17,840 nt of DNA from Alistipes sp. (lineage in GTDB: Bacteria > Bacteroidota > Bacteroidia > Bacteroidales > Rikenellaceae): the NCBI GenBank assembly GCA_017559615.1, contig JAFYRB010000006.1, forward strand, positions 1 through 17,840. The letters are read 5' to 3'. The notes below the pieces were generated by a model. That model was given only the letters and a program-made list of their open reading frames with translations, ran no database searches and had not been told where the DNA came from. Positions within the stretch are counted from its first letter, which is position 1; the number at the start of each line of letters is the position of its first letter. This document shows positions 1-7,560 of the stretch, in pieces. The position numbers were made by a program, and so were the translations under genes.

Positions 1-801
1 AGGAACGCCGCTCTCCTCGGTGTCGAGGTAGATGATGTTCTCGATAATCTTCTGACCACGTGTAGCATCCAAGTACTCCACGAACTCCGAAAGACCGTGC
101 TCCGAGTAGAAATGCTCCGAGAGTGGGTTGCCCTCCTCGTCCTTCACACGAAGGTCGGTAAGAGTGAGGTGGATGCCCTTGTTAAGGAATGCCAACTCGC
201 GAAGACGGTTAGCCAAAATCTGATACTTATACTCGGTAGTAAGCGAGAAGATAGAGCCATCTGGCTTGAAGGTGATGGTTGTACCACGATCCTCGCAATC
301 GCCGATAATCTCAACCTTTGAGGTTGGCGCACCCTTAGAGTATGTCTGACGGTAGATTTTGCCACCACGGTGAATCTCTGCGATAAGAAGTGTAGAGAGT
401 GCGTTAACACACGATACACCCACACCGTGCAAACCACCAGATACCTTGTAGCTACCCTTGTCGAACTTACCACCAGCGTGCAATACGGTCAATACTACCT
501 CGAGTGCAGACTTGCCCTCCTTCTCGTGCCAGTCGGTAGGAATACCACGACCGTTATCCTTTACCGAGATAGAGTTATCCTCGTTGATAGTTACATAAAT
601 GTCGGTACAATAGCCGGCCAAAGCCTCGTCGATAGAGTTATCCACAACCTCATATACAAGGTGGTGAAGTCCCTTCTCGCCGATATCGCCAATGTACATC
701 GCGGGGCGTTTACGCACTGCCTCCAAACCCTCGAGGACTTGGATATTCGACGCCGAATACTCCTCCTCGTGTTTCATCACTTTTTCCTGTTCGGTACTCA
801 T
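1..801 (-). CDS. gyrB: DNA gyrase subunit B, N-terminal part (cut by window edge)
   Basis: ATPase subunit of DNA gyrase, which introduces negative supercoils with GyrA. The minus strand from the ATG at 801 reads 267 open codons to base 1. The GHKL ATPase motifs are in order: RKRPAMYIGD at residues 30-39, EVVDNSIDEAL at 51-61 (E51 and N55 match E. coli E42 and N46), DNGRGIP at 82-88, and GGLHGVG at 122-128 (ATP lid). The match continues through the transducer region to the edge; the TOPRIM part is outside. ParE is the alternative, but the start and the GGLHGVGVSCVNALS stretch are typical of Bacteroidota GyrB. A promoter of the host type lies 37 bases upstream of the start. Confidence 0.93.
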   Translation of the reverse strand, partial: MSTEQEKVMKHEEEYSASNIQVLEGLEAVRKRPAMYIGDIGEKGLHHLVYEVVDNSIDEALAGYCTDIYVTINEDNSISVKDNGRGIPTDWHEKEGKSALEVVLTVLHAGGKFDKGSYKVSGGLHGVGVSCVNALSTLLIAEIHRGGKIYRQTYSKGAPTSKVEIIGDCEDRGTTITFKPDGSIFSLTTEYKYQILANRLRELAFLNKGIHLTLTDLRVKDEEGNPLSEHFYSEHGLSEFVEYLDATRGQKIIENIIYLDTEESGVP

Positions 802-837
802 ATATTTGATTTATTTATATATTCTATATAAAACGCA

Positions 838-869
838 CAAAGATAAAAAATAAAATAGCAATTTGCAAA
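838..869 (-). promoter_or_regulatory. gyrB promoter, Bacteroidota type
   Basis: Read on the minus strand, TTTG (866-869) is followed after 20 nt by TATCTTTG (838-845), a perfect match to the Bacteroidota -33/-7 pattern TTTG and TAnnTTTG. Transcription would start near 834, giving a leader of about 33 nt before the gyrB ATG. Confidence 0.75.
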
Positions 870-1001
870 TATTTCCGCGTTGAATTATTCCGTTGTGCAA
901 ACTATTTTTTCGCTCTCTTTCGGGGCGATTGCGCTTTGGTTGTGGAGTAGATTATTTCGTCATAAATATTCTACCGTTCGGCGAGAAAAAAGCGCAATTG
1001 A

Positions 1002-1033
1002 GTTGCATTTTTGGCATAAAATATTTAATTTTG
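1002..1033 (+). promoter_or_regulatory. Candidate promoter for the HAD/glucanotransferase pair
   Basis: GTTG (1002-1005), 20 nt, then TAATTTTG (1026-1033), which fits TAnnTTTG. The start would fall near 1037, so the ATG at 1040 would have almost no leader and the in-frame ATG at 1049 a short one. The -33 element has one mismatch. Confidence 0.45.
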
Positions 1034-1039
1034 TGAATT

Positions 1040-1636
1040 ATGAAAAAGATGAAAAATATTGTATTTGACTTGGGCGGTGTGGTTTTTGCCCGCGACCCGC
1101 GCAAATTCGAACCCGAATTTATAAAGTTTTTCTCATATATTATGCTTCCGCAGATGCCTCGTTTTTGGGAGGAGTATGACAGAGGTATGGTAAGTTATGA
1201 GCAGGTGGTTTCGGACCTTGCCGAGTATAATAGTTGCGACCGAGAGTTGGCCGACAAAAATCTTCGTCGCTCGATATTAACACAGGAGGAGATTCCAGCA
1301 ACAAAGGCTCTTATTGCGGAGCTAAAGGCAGCTGGATATAAACTTTATGTGTTATCGAATATGTCGTTGGAATTCATTGAGTTCCTTCGCAAGACCGATG
1401 TCTATAAATATTTCGATGGCGAGGTGGTGTCGTGTGAGGAGCACGTCGTAAAACCTGATGCCGAAATATACAAGCGTTTGGTCGATAGGTACTCGCTTAA
1501 TGAGGGCGAAACGATGTTCATTGACGATAGAAAAGAGAACGTAGAGGCAGCACGCAACCAAGGCTGGGAGGGCTTCAACTTTAATCCTCGAAATCCAGAG
1601 GAGAGTTGCAGTGAGCTTCGAGAGATGCTTCTTTAG
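1040..1636 (+). CDS. HAD-superfamily hydrolase (YihX-like phosphatase)
   Basis: A 198-residue HAD subclass IA hydrolase, probably a small-molecule or sugar phosphatase; the substrate cannot be read from sequence. Motif I is VFDLGGVV with nucleophile D10 and Gly instead of Asp two residues later, as in the YihX/DLGNV branch. Motif II is VLSN (S106, N107), motif III the Lys of VVKPD (K138), motif IV FIDD (D162, D163). The helical cap lies at about residues 20-85. The start may be 1040 or the in-frame ATG at 1049. The glucanotransferase follows after 34 bp without a visible terminator, so the two are probably co-transcribed, which would fit a sugar-phosphate substrate (inference). Confidence 0.88.
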   Translation: MKKMKNIVFDLGGVVFARDPRKFEPEFIKFFSYIMLPQMPRFWEEYDRGMVSYEQVVSDLAEYNSCDRELADKNLRRSILTQEEIPATKALIAELKAAGYKLYVLSNMSLEFIEFLRKTDVYKYFDGEVVSCEEHVVKPDAEIYKRLVDRYSLNEGETMFIDDRKENVEAARNQGWEGFNFNPRNPEESCSELREMLL

Positions 1637-1670
1637 AGAGATTATAACCGTAAACAATTATTAATATAGT

Positions 1671-4124
1671 ATGACACTAAATCTGAAATTAGAGTATCAG
1701 ACTGCATACGGAGAGGATCTGTATGTAGTTATTGGCACCGAGAAGGAGAAGGCCTATCCGATGCAATATGCCGGAGAGGGTGTTTGGAGTGTGGAACTTA
1801 AACTCGCGGCTACCGAGGAGTTGGCGTATCGCTATGAGGTACGATATGGCGACGCGGTAGTACGTAAGGAGTGGGGTGGTAAGCACGTGTTGCCTATCGA
1901 TAAGAAGGCTACGAATGTGCGAATCCTCGACAAGTGGCACGATATGCCTGCTGACCGCTCGTTCCACTCATCAATGTTTACCGATGGTGTGTTCCACCGC
2001 CCAAAGCCAAAGAAAGCACAGGGTGCCACAGATGGCTATCTCACTATTCGTGCAGACATCGCCGTTGTACGCTCGTCGCAGCACGTAGTTTTGGTTGGTA
2101 GCTGCAAGGCATTGGGCAATTGGAATGTGGAGAAGGGTGTTGTGATGAATGATGCTCAGGCTCCTATTTGGAGCGCTCGCGTGAAGATACCAAAAGGCGA
2201 TTTCGCATATAAGTTTGTTATCGTTGATAGTGAGTCAGGTAATGTAGTTGCTTGGCAGTCAGGCGATAACTACTATTTCTCTGCTGCTACAAATGCAGAC
2301 GAAGCACTCGTTTTGGAGGGCCTTCGTCCACAGTTTGATATGGCACCTTGGCGTGGTGCGGGTGTTGCAATTCCTGTATTCTCATTGCGCTCGAAGTCGA
2401 GCTTCGGTGTTGGTGAGTTCAACGATATCCGCCTAATGGTTGATTGGGCAGCAAAGACCGGCCAGTCTATCATTCAGATTTTGCCTATCAACGACACCAC
2501 AATGACCAATACTTGGCAGGACTCATACCCTTACAATGCTAACTCTACGTTCGCTCTTCACCCACAGTTTATCCACCTACCACACGTTGGCGAGCTTAAG
2601 GATAAGGCTGCCGCAGAGCGCTTCGAGGCTCTTGGTAAGGAGCTTAACGAGTTGCCAAACGTAGACTATGAGCGTGTGAATAACGCTAAGGCCGAGTATC
2701 TCCACGCTATCTTTGCGGAGCAGGGTAAGAAGACTCTTGCATCGAAGGAGTTTAAGGCGTTTATGGCCGCTAACGAGGAGTGGCTGCGCCCTTATGCAGT
2801 ATTCTGTGCATTGCGCGATGAGAAGGGTACGCCTGATTTCTCGCAGTGGGGTGCGATGGCAAAGTACACAAAGGCAAAGGCAGCAAAATATGAGAAGGAG
2901 CATAGCGAGGCTGTGGCATACAACTACTTTGTGCAGTATCACCTTGCAAAGCAGCTTCGTGAGGTGCGTGACTATGCTCACTCGAAGGGTGTAGTTTTGA
3001 AGGGTGATATTCCAATTGGTATCTCTCGCACGAGCGTTGATGCGTGGGTATATCCAGAGTTGTTCCATATGAACTCATCTGCGGGTGCTCCACCAGATGA
3101 TTTCTCGGTTATGGGCCAGAATTGGGGCTTCCCAACATACAACTGGGATAAGATGGCCGAAGATGGATATGCTTGGTGGAAGGCTCGCTTCGTTAAGATG
3201 GCGGAGTACTTCGATGCATATCGTATCGACCATATCTTGGGCTTCTTCCGTATTTGGGAGATTCCTCTCGACGCTGTAAATGCGCTTCTTGGTCGCTTTA
3301 ACCCAGCGTTGCCATACTCTTATGAGGAGATTGCTTCGTATGGTTTCAACTTCGAGGGCTGGCACGTAGGTAATATCAGCGAGACTGATAACGTCCTCTT
3401 TGTGGAGGATAATATCCAGAAGGGTAAGTTCCATCCACGTATCTCGGCATTCTCAACAGATTGCTATCGTTGGTTGCGCGATGACCAGAAGGAGGCTTAT
3501 AATCGCTTGTACAACGACTTCTTCTATCGCCGTCACAACGACTTCTGGAAGTGGGAGGCTTTGAAGAAGTTGCCACCACTTACCGAGGCTACGGGTATGC
3601 TTGTTTGTGGTGAGGATTTGGGTATGATTCCTGATTGTGTGCCTTCAGTGATGTCGGGCGAGCAGATTCTCTCGTTGGAGATTCAGCGTATGCCAAAGGA
3701 CCCAAAGGTGGAGTTCGGTTCAACATGCGACTATCCTTACCTCTCAATCTGTACTACGGGTACTCACGATATGAACCCACTTCGCGCTTGGTGGGAGGAG
3801 GATAGAGGTGTTACACAGCGCTTCTACAACCAGGTTCTCGGCGCTTGGGGCGATGCTCCATATTTCTGTGAGCCTTGGATTTGCGAGCAGGTGGTATCTA
3901 TGCACCTCAAGTCTCCAGCAATGTTGACCGTTCTTCCTTGGCAGGATTGGGTTGCTATGGATGGCGCGTTGCGTAGAGAGAATCCACACGATGAGCGTAT
4001 TAACGTACCTGCGAACTCGCGTCACTATTGGCGTTATCGTATGCACTTCTTCCTTGAGGAGTTGCTCGAGGCAGAGGAGCTTAACAAGATGATTAGCCAG
4101 AAGATTGCAGAGTCGGGACGATAA
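1671..4124 (+). CDS. malQ: 4-alpha-glucanotransferase, GH77, DPE2-type with two CBM20 domains
   Basis: Disproportionating enzyme acting on maltose, malto-oligosaccharides or glycogen; 817 residues and cytoplasmic (no signal peptide). Two starch-binding CBM20-like domains lie at about residues 1-95 and 122-220 (VLVGSCKALGNW in the second). The GH77 barrel starts near 225 (RGAGVAIPVFSLRSKSSFGVGEF). Catalytic residues: nucleophile D520 in YRIDHILGFFRIWEIP, acid/base E648 in CGEDLG, and D700 in GTHDMN. The gap between D520 and E648 is 128 residues against about 48 in E. coli MalQ, so there is an insertion of roughly 80 residues. The tandem CBM20 domains and this insertion are features of plant DPE2 and bacterial relatives. 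A strong terminator follows the stop. Confidence 0.93.
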   Translation: MTLNLKLEYQTAYGEDLYVVIGTEKEKAYPMQYAGEGVWSVELKLAATEELAYRYEVRYGDAVVRKEWGGKHVLPIDKKATNVRILDKWHDMPADRSFHSSMFTDGVFHRPKPKKAQGATDGYLTIRADIAVVRSSQHVVLVGSCKALGNWNVEKGVVMNDAQAPIWSARVKIPKGDFAYKFVIVDSESGNVVAWQSGDNYYFSAATNADEALVLEGLRPQFDMAPWRGAGVAIPVFSLRSKSSFGVGEFNDIRLMVDWAAKTGQSIIQILPINDTTMTNTWQDSYPYNANSTFALHPQFIHLPHVGELKDKAAAERFEALGKELNELPNVDYERVNNAKAEYLHAIFAEQGKKTLASKEFKAFMAANEEWLRPYAVFCALRDEKGTPDFSQWGAMAKYTKAKAAKYEKEHSEAVAYNYFVQYHLAKQLREVRDYAHSKGVVLKGDIPIGISRTSVDAWVYPELFHMNSSAGAPPDDFSVMGQNWGFPTYNWDKMAEDGYAWWKARFVKMAEYFDAYRIDHILGFFRIWEIPLDAVNALLGRFNPALPYSYEEIASYGFNFEGWHVGNISETDNVLFVEDNIQKGKFHPRISAFSTDCYRWLRDDQKEAYNRLYNDFFYRRHNDFWKWEALKKLPPLTEATGMLVCGEDLGMIPDCVPSVMSGEQILSLEIQRMPKDPKVEFGSTCDYPYLSICTTGTHDMNPLRAWWEEDRGVTQRFYNQVLGAWGDAPYFCEPWICEQVVSMHLKSPAMLTVLPWQDWVAMDGALRRENPHDERINVPANSRHYWRYRMHFFLEELLEAEELNKMISQKIAESGR

Positions 4125-4145
4125 TTTTTGTATAGACCAATCGAA

Positions 4146-4177
4146 AAAGGGTATTGCGGTGTGCAATACCCTTTTTT
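4146..4177 (+). terminator. Intrinsic terminator after the glucanotransferase
   Basis: A 12-bp stem (4146-4157 with 4163-4174, AAAGGGTATTGC paired with its complement), 5-nt loop GGTGT, running into a T tract. It starts 21 nt after the stop codon. Confidence 0.9.
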
Positions 4178-4280
4178 ATTCATTGTAATATGTGCGGTGA
4201 AATATTGAGCTTTTTTTGTTATTATTAGCAAAGAAGTCTAAAATTTCGATTATCTTTGCAAGTCAGATGTATAGGCGAAG

Positions 4281-4315
4281 AAAAAAAAGGCAGACAGACG
4301 ATGCTGCTTGCCTTT
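4281..4315 (-). terminator. Terminator of the tRNA-Arg unit
   Basis: On the minus strand AAAGGCA (4309-4315) pairs with TGCCTTT (4286-4292), with a small inner CAG/CTG stem, and is followed by a long T tract (plus-strand A run up to 4288). It lies just downstream of the tRNA 3' end. Confidence 0.8.
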
Positions 4316-4319
4316 CGAG

Positions 4320-4391
4320 TGACTCCGAAAGGATTCGAACCTTCATCGTAAGAACCGGAATCTTAAATTCTATCCATTGAACTACGGAGCC
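4320..4391 (-). tRNA. tRNA-Arg (anticodon CCG)
   Basis: A full cloverleaf on the minus strand. The acceptor stem GGCTCCG (4385-4391) pairs with CGGAGTC (4321-4327) with one G-T. The D arm contains AATGGAT. The anticodon stem is TAAGA/TCTTA around loop TTCCGGT, anticodon CCG at plus positions 4356-4358, reading CGG. The T arm is GAAGG, TTCGAAT, CCTTT. Discriminator A is at 4320 and CCA is not encoded. It is a single-gene unit with its own -7 box and terminator. Confidence 0.95.
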
Positions 4392-4397
4392 GCGATG

Positions 4398-4405
4398 CAA
4401 AGATA
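4398..4405 (-). promoter_or_regulatory. -7 box for tRNA-Arg
   Basis: TATCTTTG on the minus strand ends 7 nt before the mature tRNA 5' end, a perfect TAnnTTTG. The expected -33 TTTG is not clear; the nearest is a weak TTTA. Confidence 0.55.
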
Positions 4406-4487
4406 TTATTTTTTTTTGATTTAAAGCTCTTCTCGCCGATGTTATGGATGAATTGGAGTAGGGGGTAATTGGATAAATATTTAGAGT

Positions 4488-5126
4488 ATGACTAATAAGT
4501 TTAATAACTGGGAGCGTTTAATTAAGGTTATCGAGCGTTTTGGAGTGTCGGTAAACTCGTTTGCTCGAAGCTTGGGCTTCGCGCGTGCGGAGAGTCTGTA
4601 TCATATCCGCCGAGGTAATTATGGTATCTCGGAGGATTTGGCAGATAGAATCGTGAAGTTGGATGGAGATATTGACCGTACGTGGTTGCTCACGGGAGTT
4701 GGAAATATGCTTAGGAGCGAGCCGTTGGTGGGTGAGTCGCTTCCGTTCTATCGCGAGGAGATGGAGGATATCTTGACTTGTCTTGACCTTTATGAGCCAA
4801 CGAGTCATATCTTTATGCCTTATGCTACGGGTAGCGACTTTGTGGTACGTACCTTCTCGCGCCCGATGAGCGATACTGTTACGGCGGCAAATGATCTACT
4901 CCTGAAGAAGGTTGCCGAAATTAACGAGGTGGTTCAGGGTAATGAGTATGTTATGCTGATTGGCGAGAGAATTATTTGGCGTCGCGTACGTTATGTAAAT
5001 GGCGACCCGATGAAGTTGCGCCTTGTGGCACGCAATAGAGAGGAGTTTGCGGACCTCTTTGTCGACCTTAAGGACATCAAGACTGCGTGGCGTGTTATTG
5101 CGCGAATCTCCGTACTTGAGAGTTAA
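4488..5126 (+). CDS. XRE-type helix-turn-helix protein, possibly with an S24/LexA-like C-terminus
   Basis: A 212-residue likely DNA-binding regulator. Residues about 8-60 look like a lambda-repressor-type fold: an IERFGVSVNSFARSLG helix pair, then SLYHIRRGNYGISEDLADRI, and the DRTWLLTGVG segment that commonly follows such domains in Bacteroidota. The rest (about 75-212) has beta-rich segments such as DFVVRTFSRPM and EYVMLIGERIIWRRVRYV, which recall the S24/LexA C-terminal fold; I do not see a clear Ser/Lys catalytic pair. It stands alone between the tRNA unit and lgt. It lies about 2.4 kb from the provirus and outside its att sites, so it is a host gene and not the phage repressor. Confidence 0.7.
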   Translation: MTNKFNNWERLIKVIERFGVSVNSFARSLGFARAESLYHIRRGNYGISEDLADRIVKLDGDIDRTWLLTGVGNMLRSEPLVGESLPFYREEMEDILTCLDLYEPTSHIFMPYATGSDFVVRTFSRPMSDTVTAANDLLLKKVAEINEVVQGNEYVMLIGERIIWRRVRYVNGDPMKLRLVARNREEFADLFVDLKDIKTAWRVIARISVLES

Positions 5127-5173
5127 TCAAGAGTTTAGTTGATGTGATTTAATAGTTTGAAAATCAAAGAGCA

Positions 5174-6097
5174 ATGAATATTCTTTCTGTGGTTTGGAAT
5201 TGGGATCCAACACTTGTGATGTTGGGCGATATTGATATCCGTTGGTATGGCCTTATGTGGGCAATAGCAATTCTCGCTGCCGAGCGCGTTTGTCACTTTA
5301 CTTTCAAGCACGAGGGCCTGCCACCACGTACCGTTGAGTCGGGATTTATGTGGATTGTCCTCGGAACGTTTATCGGTGCGCGTGTAGGCCACTGTCTATT
5401 CTATGAGCCAGAGGTCTATATCCCTGAGCCTTGGCGTATTATAACCGATATCCGTGATGGCGGTATGGCGAGCCACGGTGCTACAATTGGTATTATTCTT
5501 GGTATCTTCTTCTTCGTGCGCCGCAACTACCTTCCATTTATCTGGGGCCTTGATAGAATTGCTATTGTTGCGCCGTTGAGTGGTGCGATTATTCGCTTGG
5601 GTAACCTCTTTAACTCGGAAATTGTAGGCTATCCTACGGAGTCGCCACTCGGTTTCAAGTTTATCTATCACGATGCACGCAGAGCGTGGATAGAGTATAG
5701 CGGAAACGTGCCACAGGAGATTATCGATATGATTCCGGCACGCCACCCAGCGCAGTTGTATGAGGCATTGTGTTACTTCCTGACATTCGGCATTTTAATG
5801 TGGTTGTATTGGAGGAAAGATTTAGGTCGCCGCAGACCAGGTTTGCTCTTCGGAGTTGCTATGATTGGCATCTTCCTTACTCGCTTCTTCATCGAGTTCC
5901 TCAAGGAGCGTCAGGTAGATTTCGAGATGGGTATGGCACTCGATATGGGACAGTTGTTGAGCCTTCCATTCATCATTATTGGCATCTTTATGATTGTTCG
6001 TTCGTTGATTCGCCCAGAGGTTGCTGATATCAACGCAGTTGTCGCGCACGCCAATAAGGAGTATGCGCGCGAGGATAAAAAGAATAACAAGCGATAG
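5174..6097 (+). CDS. lgt: Prolipoprotein diacylglyceryl transferase
   Basis: Inner-membrane enzyme that transfers diacylglycerol from phosphatidylglycerol to the lipobox Cys of prolipoproteins; 307 residues with about seven membrane segments. Family landmarks: GARVGHCLFYEP (68-79), GGMASHGATIG (96-106) with H101 matching the essential E. coli H103, IIRLGNLFNSEIVG (139-152) with R141, N144 and E149 in the Lgt signature, HPAQLYEA (191-198), and RFFIEFLKERQ (237-247) with R237 and E241. The C-terminal tail is basic and cytoplasmic. The next gene begins 2 nt after the stop, so they form an operon. Confidence 0.96.
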   Translation: MNILSVVWNWDPTLVMLGDIDIRWYGLMWAIAILAAERVCHFTFKHEGLPPRTVESGFMWIVLGTFIGARVGHCLFYEPEVYIPEPWRIITDIRDGGMASHGATIGIILGIFFFVRRNYLPFIWGLDRIAIVAPLSGAIIRLGNLFNSEIVGYPTESPLGFKFIYHDARRAWIEYSGNVPQEIIDMIPARHPAQLYEALCYFLTFGILMWLYWRKDLGRRRPGLLFGVAMIGIFLTRFFIEFLKERQVDFEMGMALDMGQLLSLPFIIIGIFMIVRSLIRPEVADINAVVAHANKEYAREDKKNNKR

Positions 6098-6099
6098 AG

Positions 6100-6945
6100 A
6101 TGGTTTGCGAGGTTAATAAACTGATTTTCAATACTCTAATCTCGGAGGGTGCGGTATATCTTCCCGACGTTGGTGTGATATATCTACATCGCATTGCTGC
6201 CGCAGAGGTGGCACGCGATAGGGTGGCTGCACCACGCATTAGTGTGCAGTTCTCGTCGCAAATGAAGGCTACCTCTCTTATTGATGTAATCTCTAATGTT
6301 GCGAATGTTGATAGCTCACAGGCCGATGATATCTACACCCGTTGGCTCGATAAGGTTCGCACCGCAAATGGTGTTGATATTGAGGGCATTGGCCGAGTTG
6401 TGAATAAAAGTTTTGTGGCTGATGAGGAGCTACTTAAGAGCCTAAATCCATATTCAGTTAATGAGATAAAAATTACTCGCCGCAGTTCTAATCGTGGCTT
6501 TGTGGCTGCAATTATTACACTCATTGTCCTCGCTTTGGCAGGTTATATTCTCTATACTAATTTAGATTTTACAGCACCTAAAACTAAAGTTGCAGAGGTC
6601 GTAGAACAGCAGGGTAGCGAGCCTAAAATTGAGGTTATAGAGATTATAGATGAGCCTACGGAAGAGGTTGTTGTAGAGGAGGTTAACGATTGGCGTGAGG
6701 CTGCTGATATTCGCCATTGGGTAATTATTGGAAGCTACTCGACAACCGAGAATGCCGAGCGTGCAATCGCTGCACTTTCCGAGAAGTATTCGGAGCTTAT
6801 GTTCGACTACATTAAACTTGGTTCGATGTATGCCGTATCTCCGTTTGGTAGTTCTGATATTGCTGAATGTGAGGTATTTAAGTCGGAGTATAAGCACGAA
6901 TTTACGCAGATGTGGATTCACACACCAAAACGATTTAAGGAGTAG
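6100..6945 (+). CDS. HU/CCDC81-like domain plus SPOR domain membrane protein
   Basis: A 281-residue, single-pass, probably divisome-associated protein. Residues about 1-125 resemble the Bacteroidota HU-CCDC81 domain pair (LISEGAVYLPDVGVIYLHR and the later VDIEGIGRVV segment). A membrane segment spans about 133-153. An acidic linker (about 163-198, rich in VEEVV and EIIDEP) follows. The C-terminal SPOR repeat is at about 205-278 (RHWVIIGSYSTTENAERA, then YAVSPFGS). SPOR domains bind peptidoglycan stripped of stem peptides at division sites; the HU-like part has been proposed to bind DNA or protein inside the cell. It sits 2 nt after lgt and 2 nt before the GtrA gene. Confidence 0.85.
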   Translation: MVCEVNKLIFNTLISEGAVYLPDVGVIYLHRIAAAEVARDRVAAPRISVQFSSQMKATSLIDVISNVANVDSSQADDIYTRWLDKVRTANGVDIEGIGRVVNKSFVADEELLKSLNPYSVNEIKITRRSSNRGFVAAIITLIVLALAGYILYTNLDFTAPKTKVAEVVEQQGSEPKIEVIEIIDEPTEEVVVEEVNDWREAADIRHWVIIGSYSTTENAERAIAALSEKYSELMFDYIKLGSMYAVSPFGSSDIAECEVFKSEYKHEFTQMWIHTPKRFKE

Positions 6946-6947
6946 TT

Positions 6948-7457
6948 ATGTCCGTTGCGCAGTGTTTGATAAGGGTTGTTGATTTGCTCTACGTGCCGAT
7001 TGTTCGCCGCTTTGTGTCGCGCGACATTTTTGGCTATGCTTTGTGCGGAGGTGCGAATATGGCTCTTGATACGCTGTGGTATTTTCTGCTTTATCATTTC
7101 GTTGTGTGTGAGAGGTTTATCAACCTCGGCGTAGTTCTTATGTCGCCGCACATCGCATCGCTATGCTTGGTTTTCCCGATAACTTTTTTTACAGGCTTTT
7201 GGCTCAATCGCCACGTTGCGTTTCGTGTTACGCATCTTCGTTCGCGCCGTCAGTTATGGCGTTATCTGTTGTCGGTAATTGGCTCAATAATAATAAATTA
7301 TGTATGTATGAAGCTCTTTGTGGAGTACTTTGCCATTTGGCCAACTCCTTCGAAGATGCTGACAACGGTGATTTCTGTCTTGTATAGTTTCCTTATGGCG
7401 AGGTACTTTACTTTTATAGACGTTGCCGAGGAGAGTGTGGCAGATGCTAACGAGTAA
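6948..7457 (+). CDS. GtrA-family membrane protein
   Basis: A 169-residue polytopic protein with four likely membrane helices (about 28-50, 63-85, 100-122, 132-155). The pattern FGYALCGGANMALDTLWYFLLYH near the N-terminus and FWLNRHVAFR before helix three are typical of GtrA/DPMS-like proteins, which assist polyprenyl-linked sugar transfer across the inner membrane. It is the last gene of the lgt run and the last host gene before the attachment site, whose arm starts 27 nt after its stop. Confidence 0.85.
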   Translation: MSVAQCLIRVVDLLYVPIVRRFVSRDIFGYALCGGANMALDTLWYFLLYHFVVCERFINLGVVLMSPHIASLCLVFPITFFTGFWLNRHVAFRVTHLRSRRQLWRYLLSVIGSIIINYVCMKLFVEYFAIWPTPSKMLTTVISVLYSFLMARYFTFIDVAEESVADANE

Positions 7458-7468
7458 CAACTCCTTTT

Positions 7469-7479
7469 CTCAATACCCT
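7469..7479 (+). repeat. Left half of a host inverted repeat split by the provirus
   Basis: CTCAATACCCT here is the exact reverse complement of AGGGTATTGAG at 13500-13510. If the provirus is removed, the two 11-bp arms stand on either side of dif, 5 bp from its left end and 11 bp from its right end. Confidence 0.7.
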
Positions 7480-7484
7480 ATTAA

Positions 7485-7512
7485 ATTTAACATAACATAA
7501 ATATTACGACAT
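7485..7512 (-). other. dif: attL / intact chromosomal dif site
   Basis: A 28-bp site of dif layout. The left arm ATTTAACATAA (7485-7495) is the exact reverse complement of the E. coli XerD-binding arm, followed by central hexamer CATAAA (7496-7501) and an 11-bp XerC-type arm (7502-7512). Read XerC to XerD it lies on the minus strand. Bases 7490-7514 are repeated exactly at 13466-13490. Because the XerC-type arm and centre are identical in both copies, this left copy equals the dif that would exist without the phage. The locus therefore probably marks the chromosome terminus. Confidence 0.85.
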
Positions 7513-7514
7513 TG

Positions 7515-7547
7515 AGAGGTTAGAAACTACTTTCTAACCTCTTTTTT
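7515..7547 (+). terminator. Perfect hairpin terminator just inside attL
   Basis: A 12-bp perfect stem (7515-7526 AGAGGTTAGAAA with 7531-7542), tetraloop CTAC, then six T. It would stop host transcription from the lgt-GtrA run entering the phage. In circular phage DNA it would lie between the promoter at 13264 and the early genes. Its left arm also complements 13445-13453, so an alternative fold is possible (see findings). Confidence 0.88.
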
Positions 7548-7560
7548 ATTTAGAATCGGT

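Noticed and set aside
144..831. Plus-strand 153-codon and minus-strand 109-codon ORFs in the first 831 bases
   Set aside because: Both lie across gyrB in other frames; the gyrB frame shows full conserved ATPase motifs.
880..1068. A 62-codon ORF between gyrB and the HAD gene
   Set aside because: It covers both the gyrB promoter side and the candidate HAD promoter, overlaps the HAD start, and its product has no coherent features.
2577..3068. Long minus-strand ORFs within the glucanotransferase gene (up to 163 codons)
   Set aside because: Antisense shadows of a gene with strong codon bias; low-complexity products without motifs.
4251..4258. TATCTTTG on the plus strand upstream of the tRNA region
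   Set aside because: A good -7 box but no TTTG at the right distance and no gene on that strand before the antisense tRNA.
4488..5126. The helix-turn-helix gene as the phage repressor
   Set aside because: It is outside the att sites, 2.4 kb away, in host-like codon use and next to conserved host genes.
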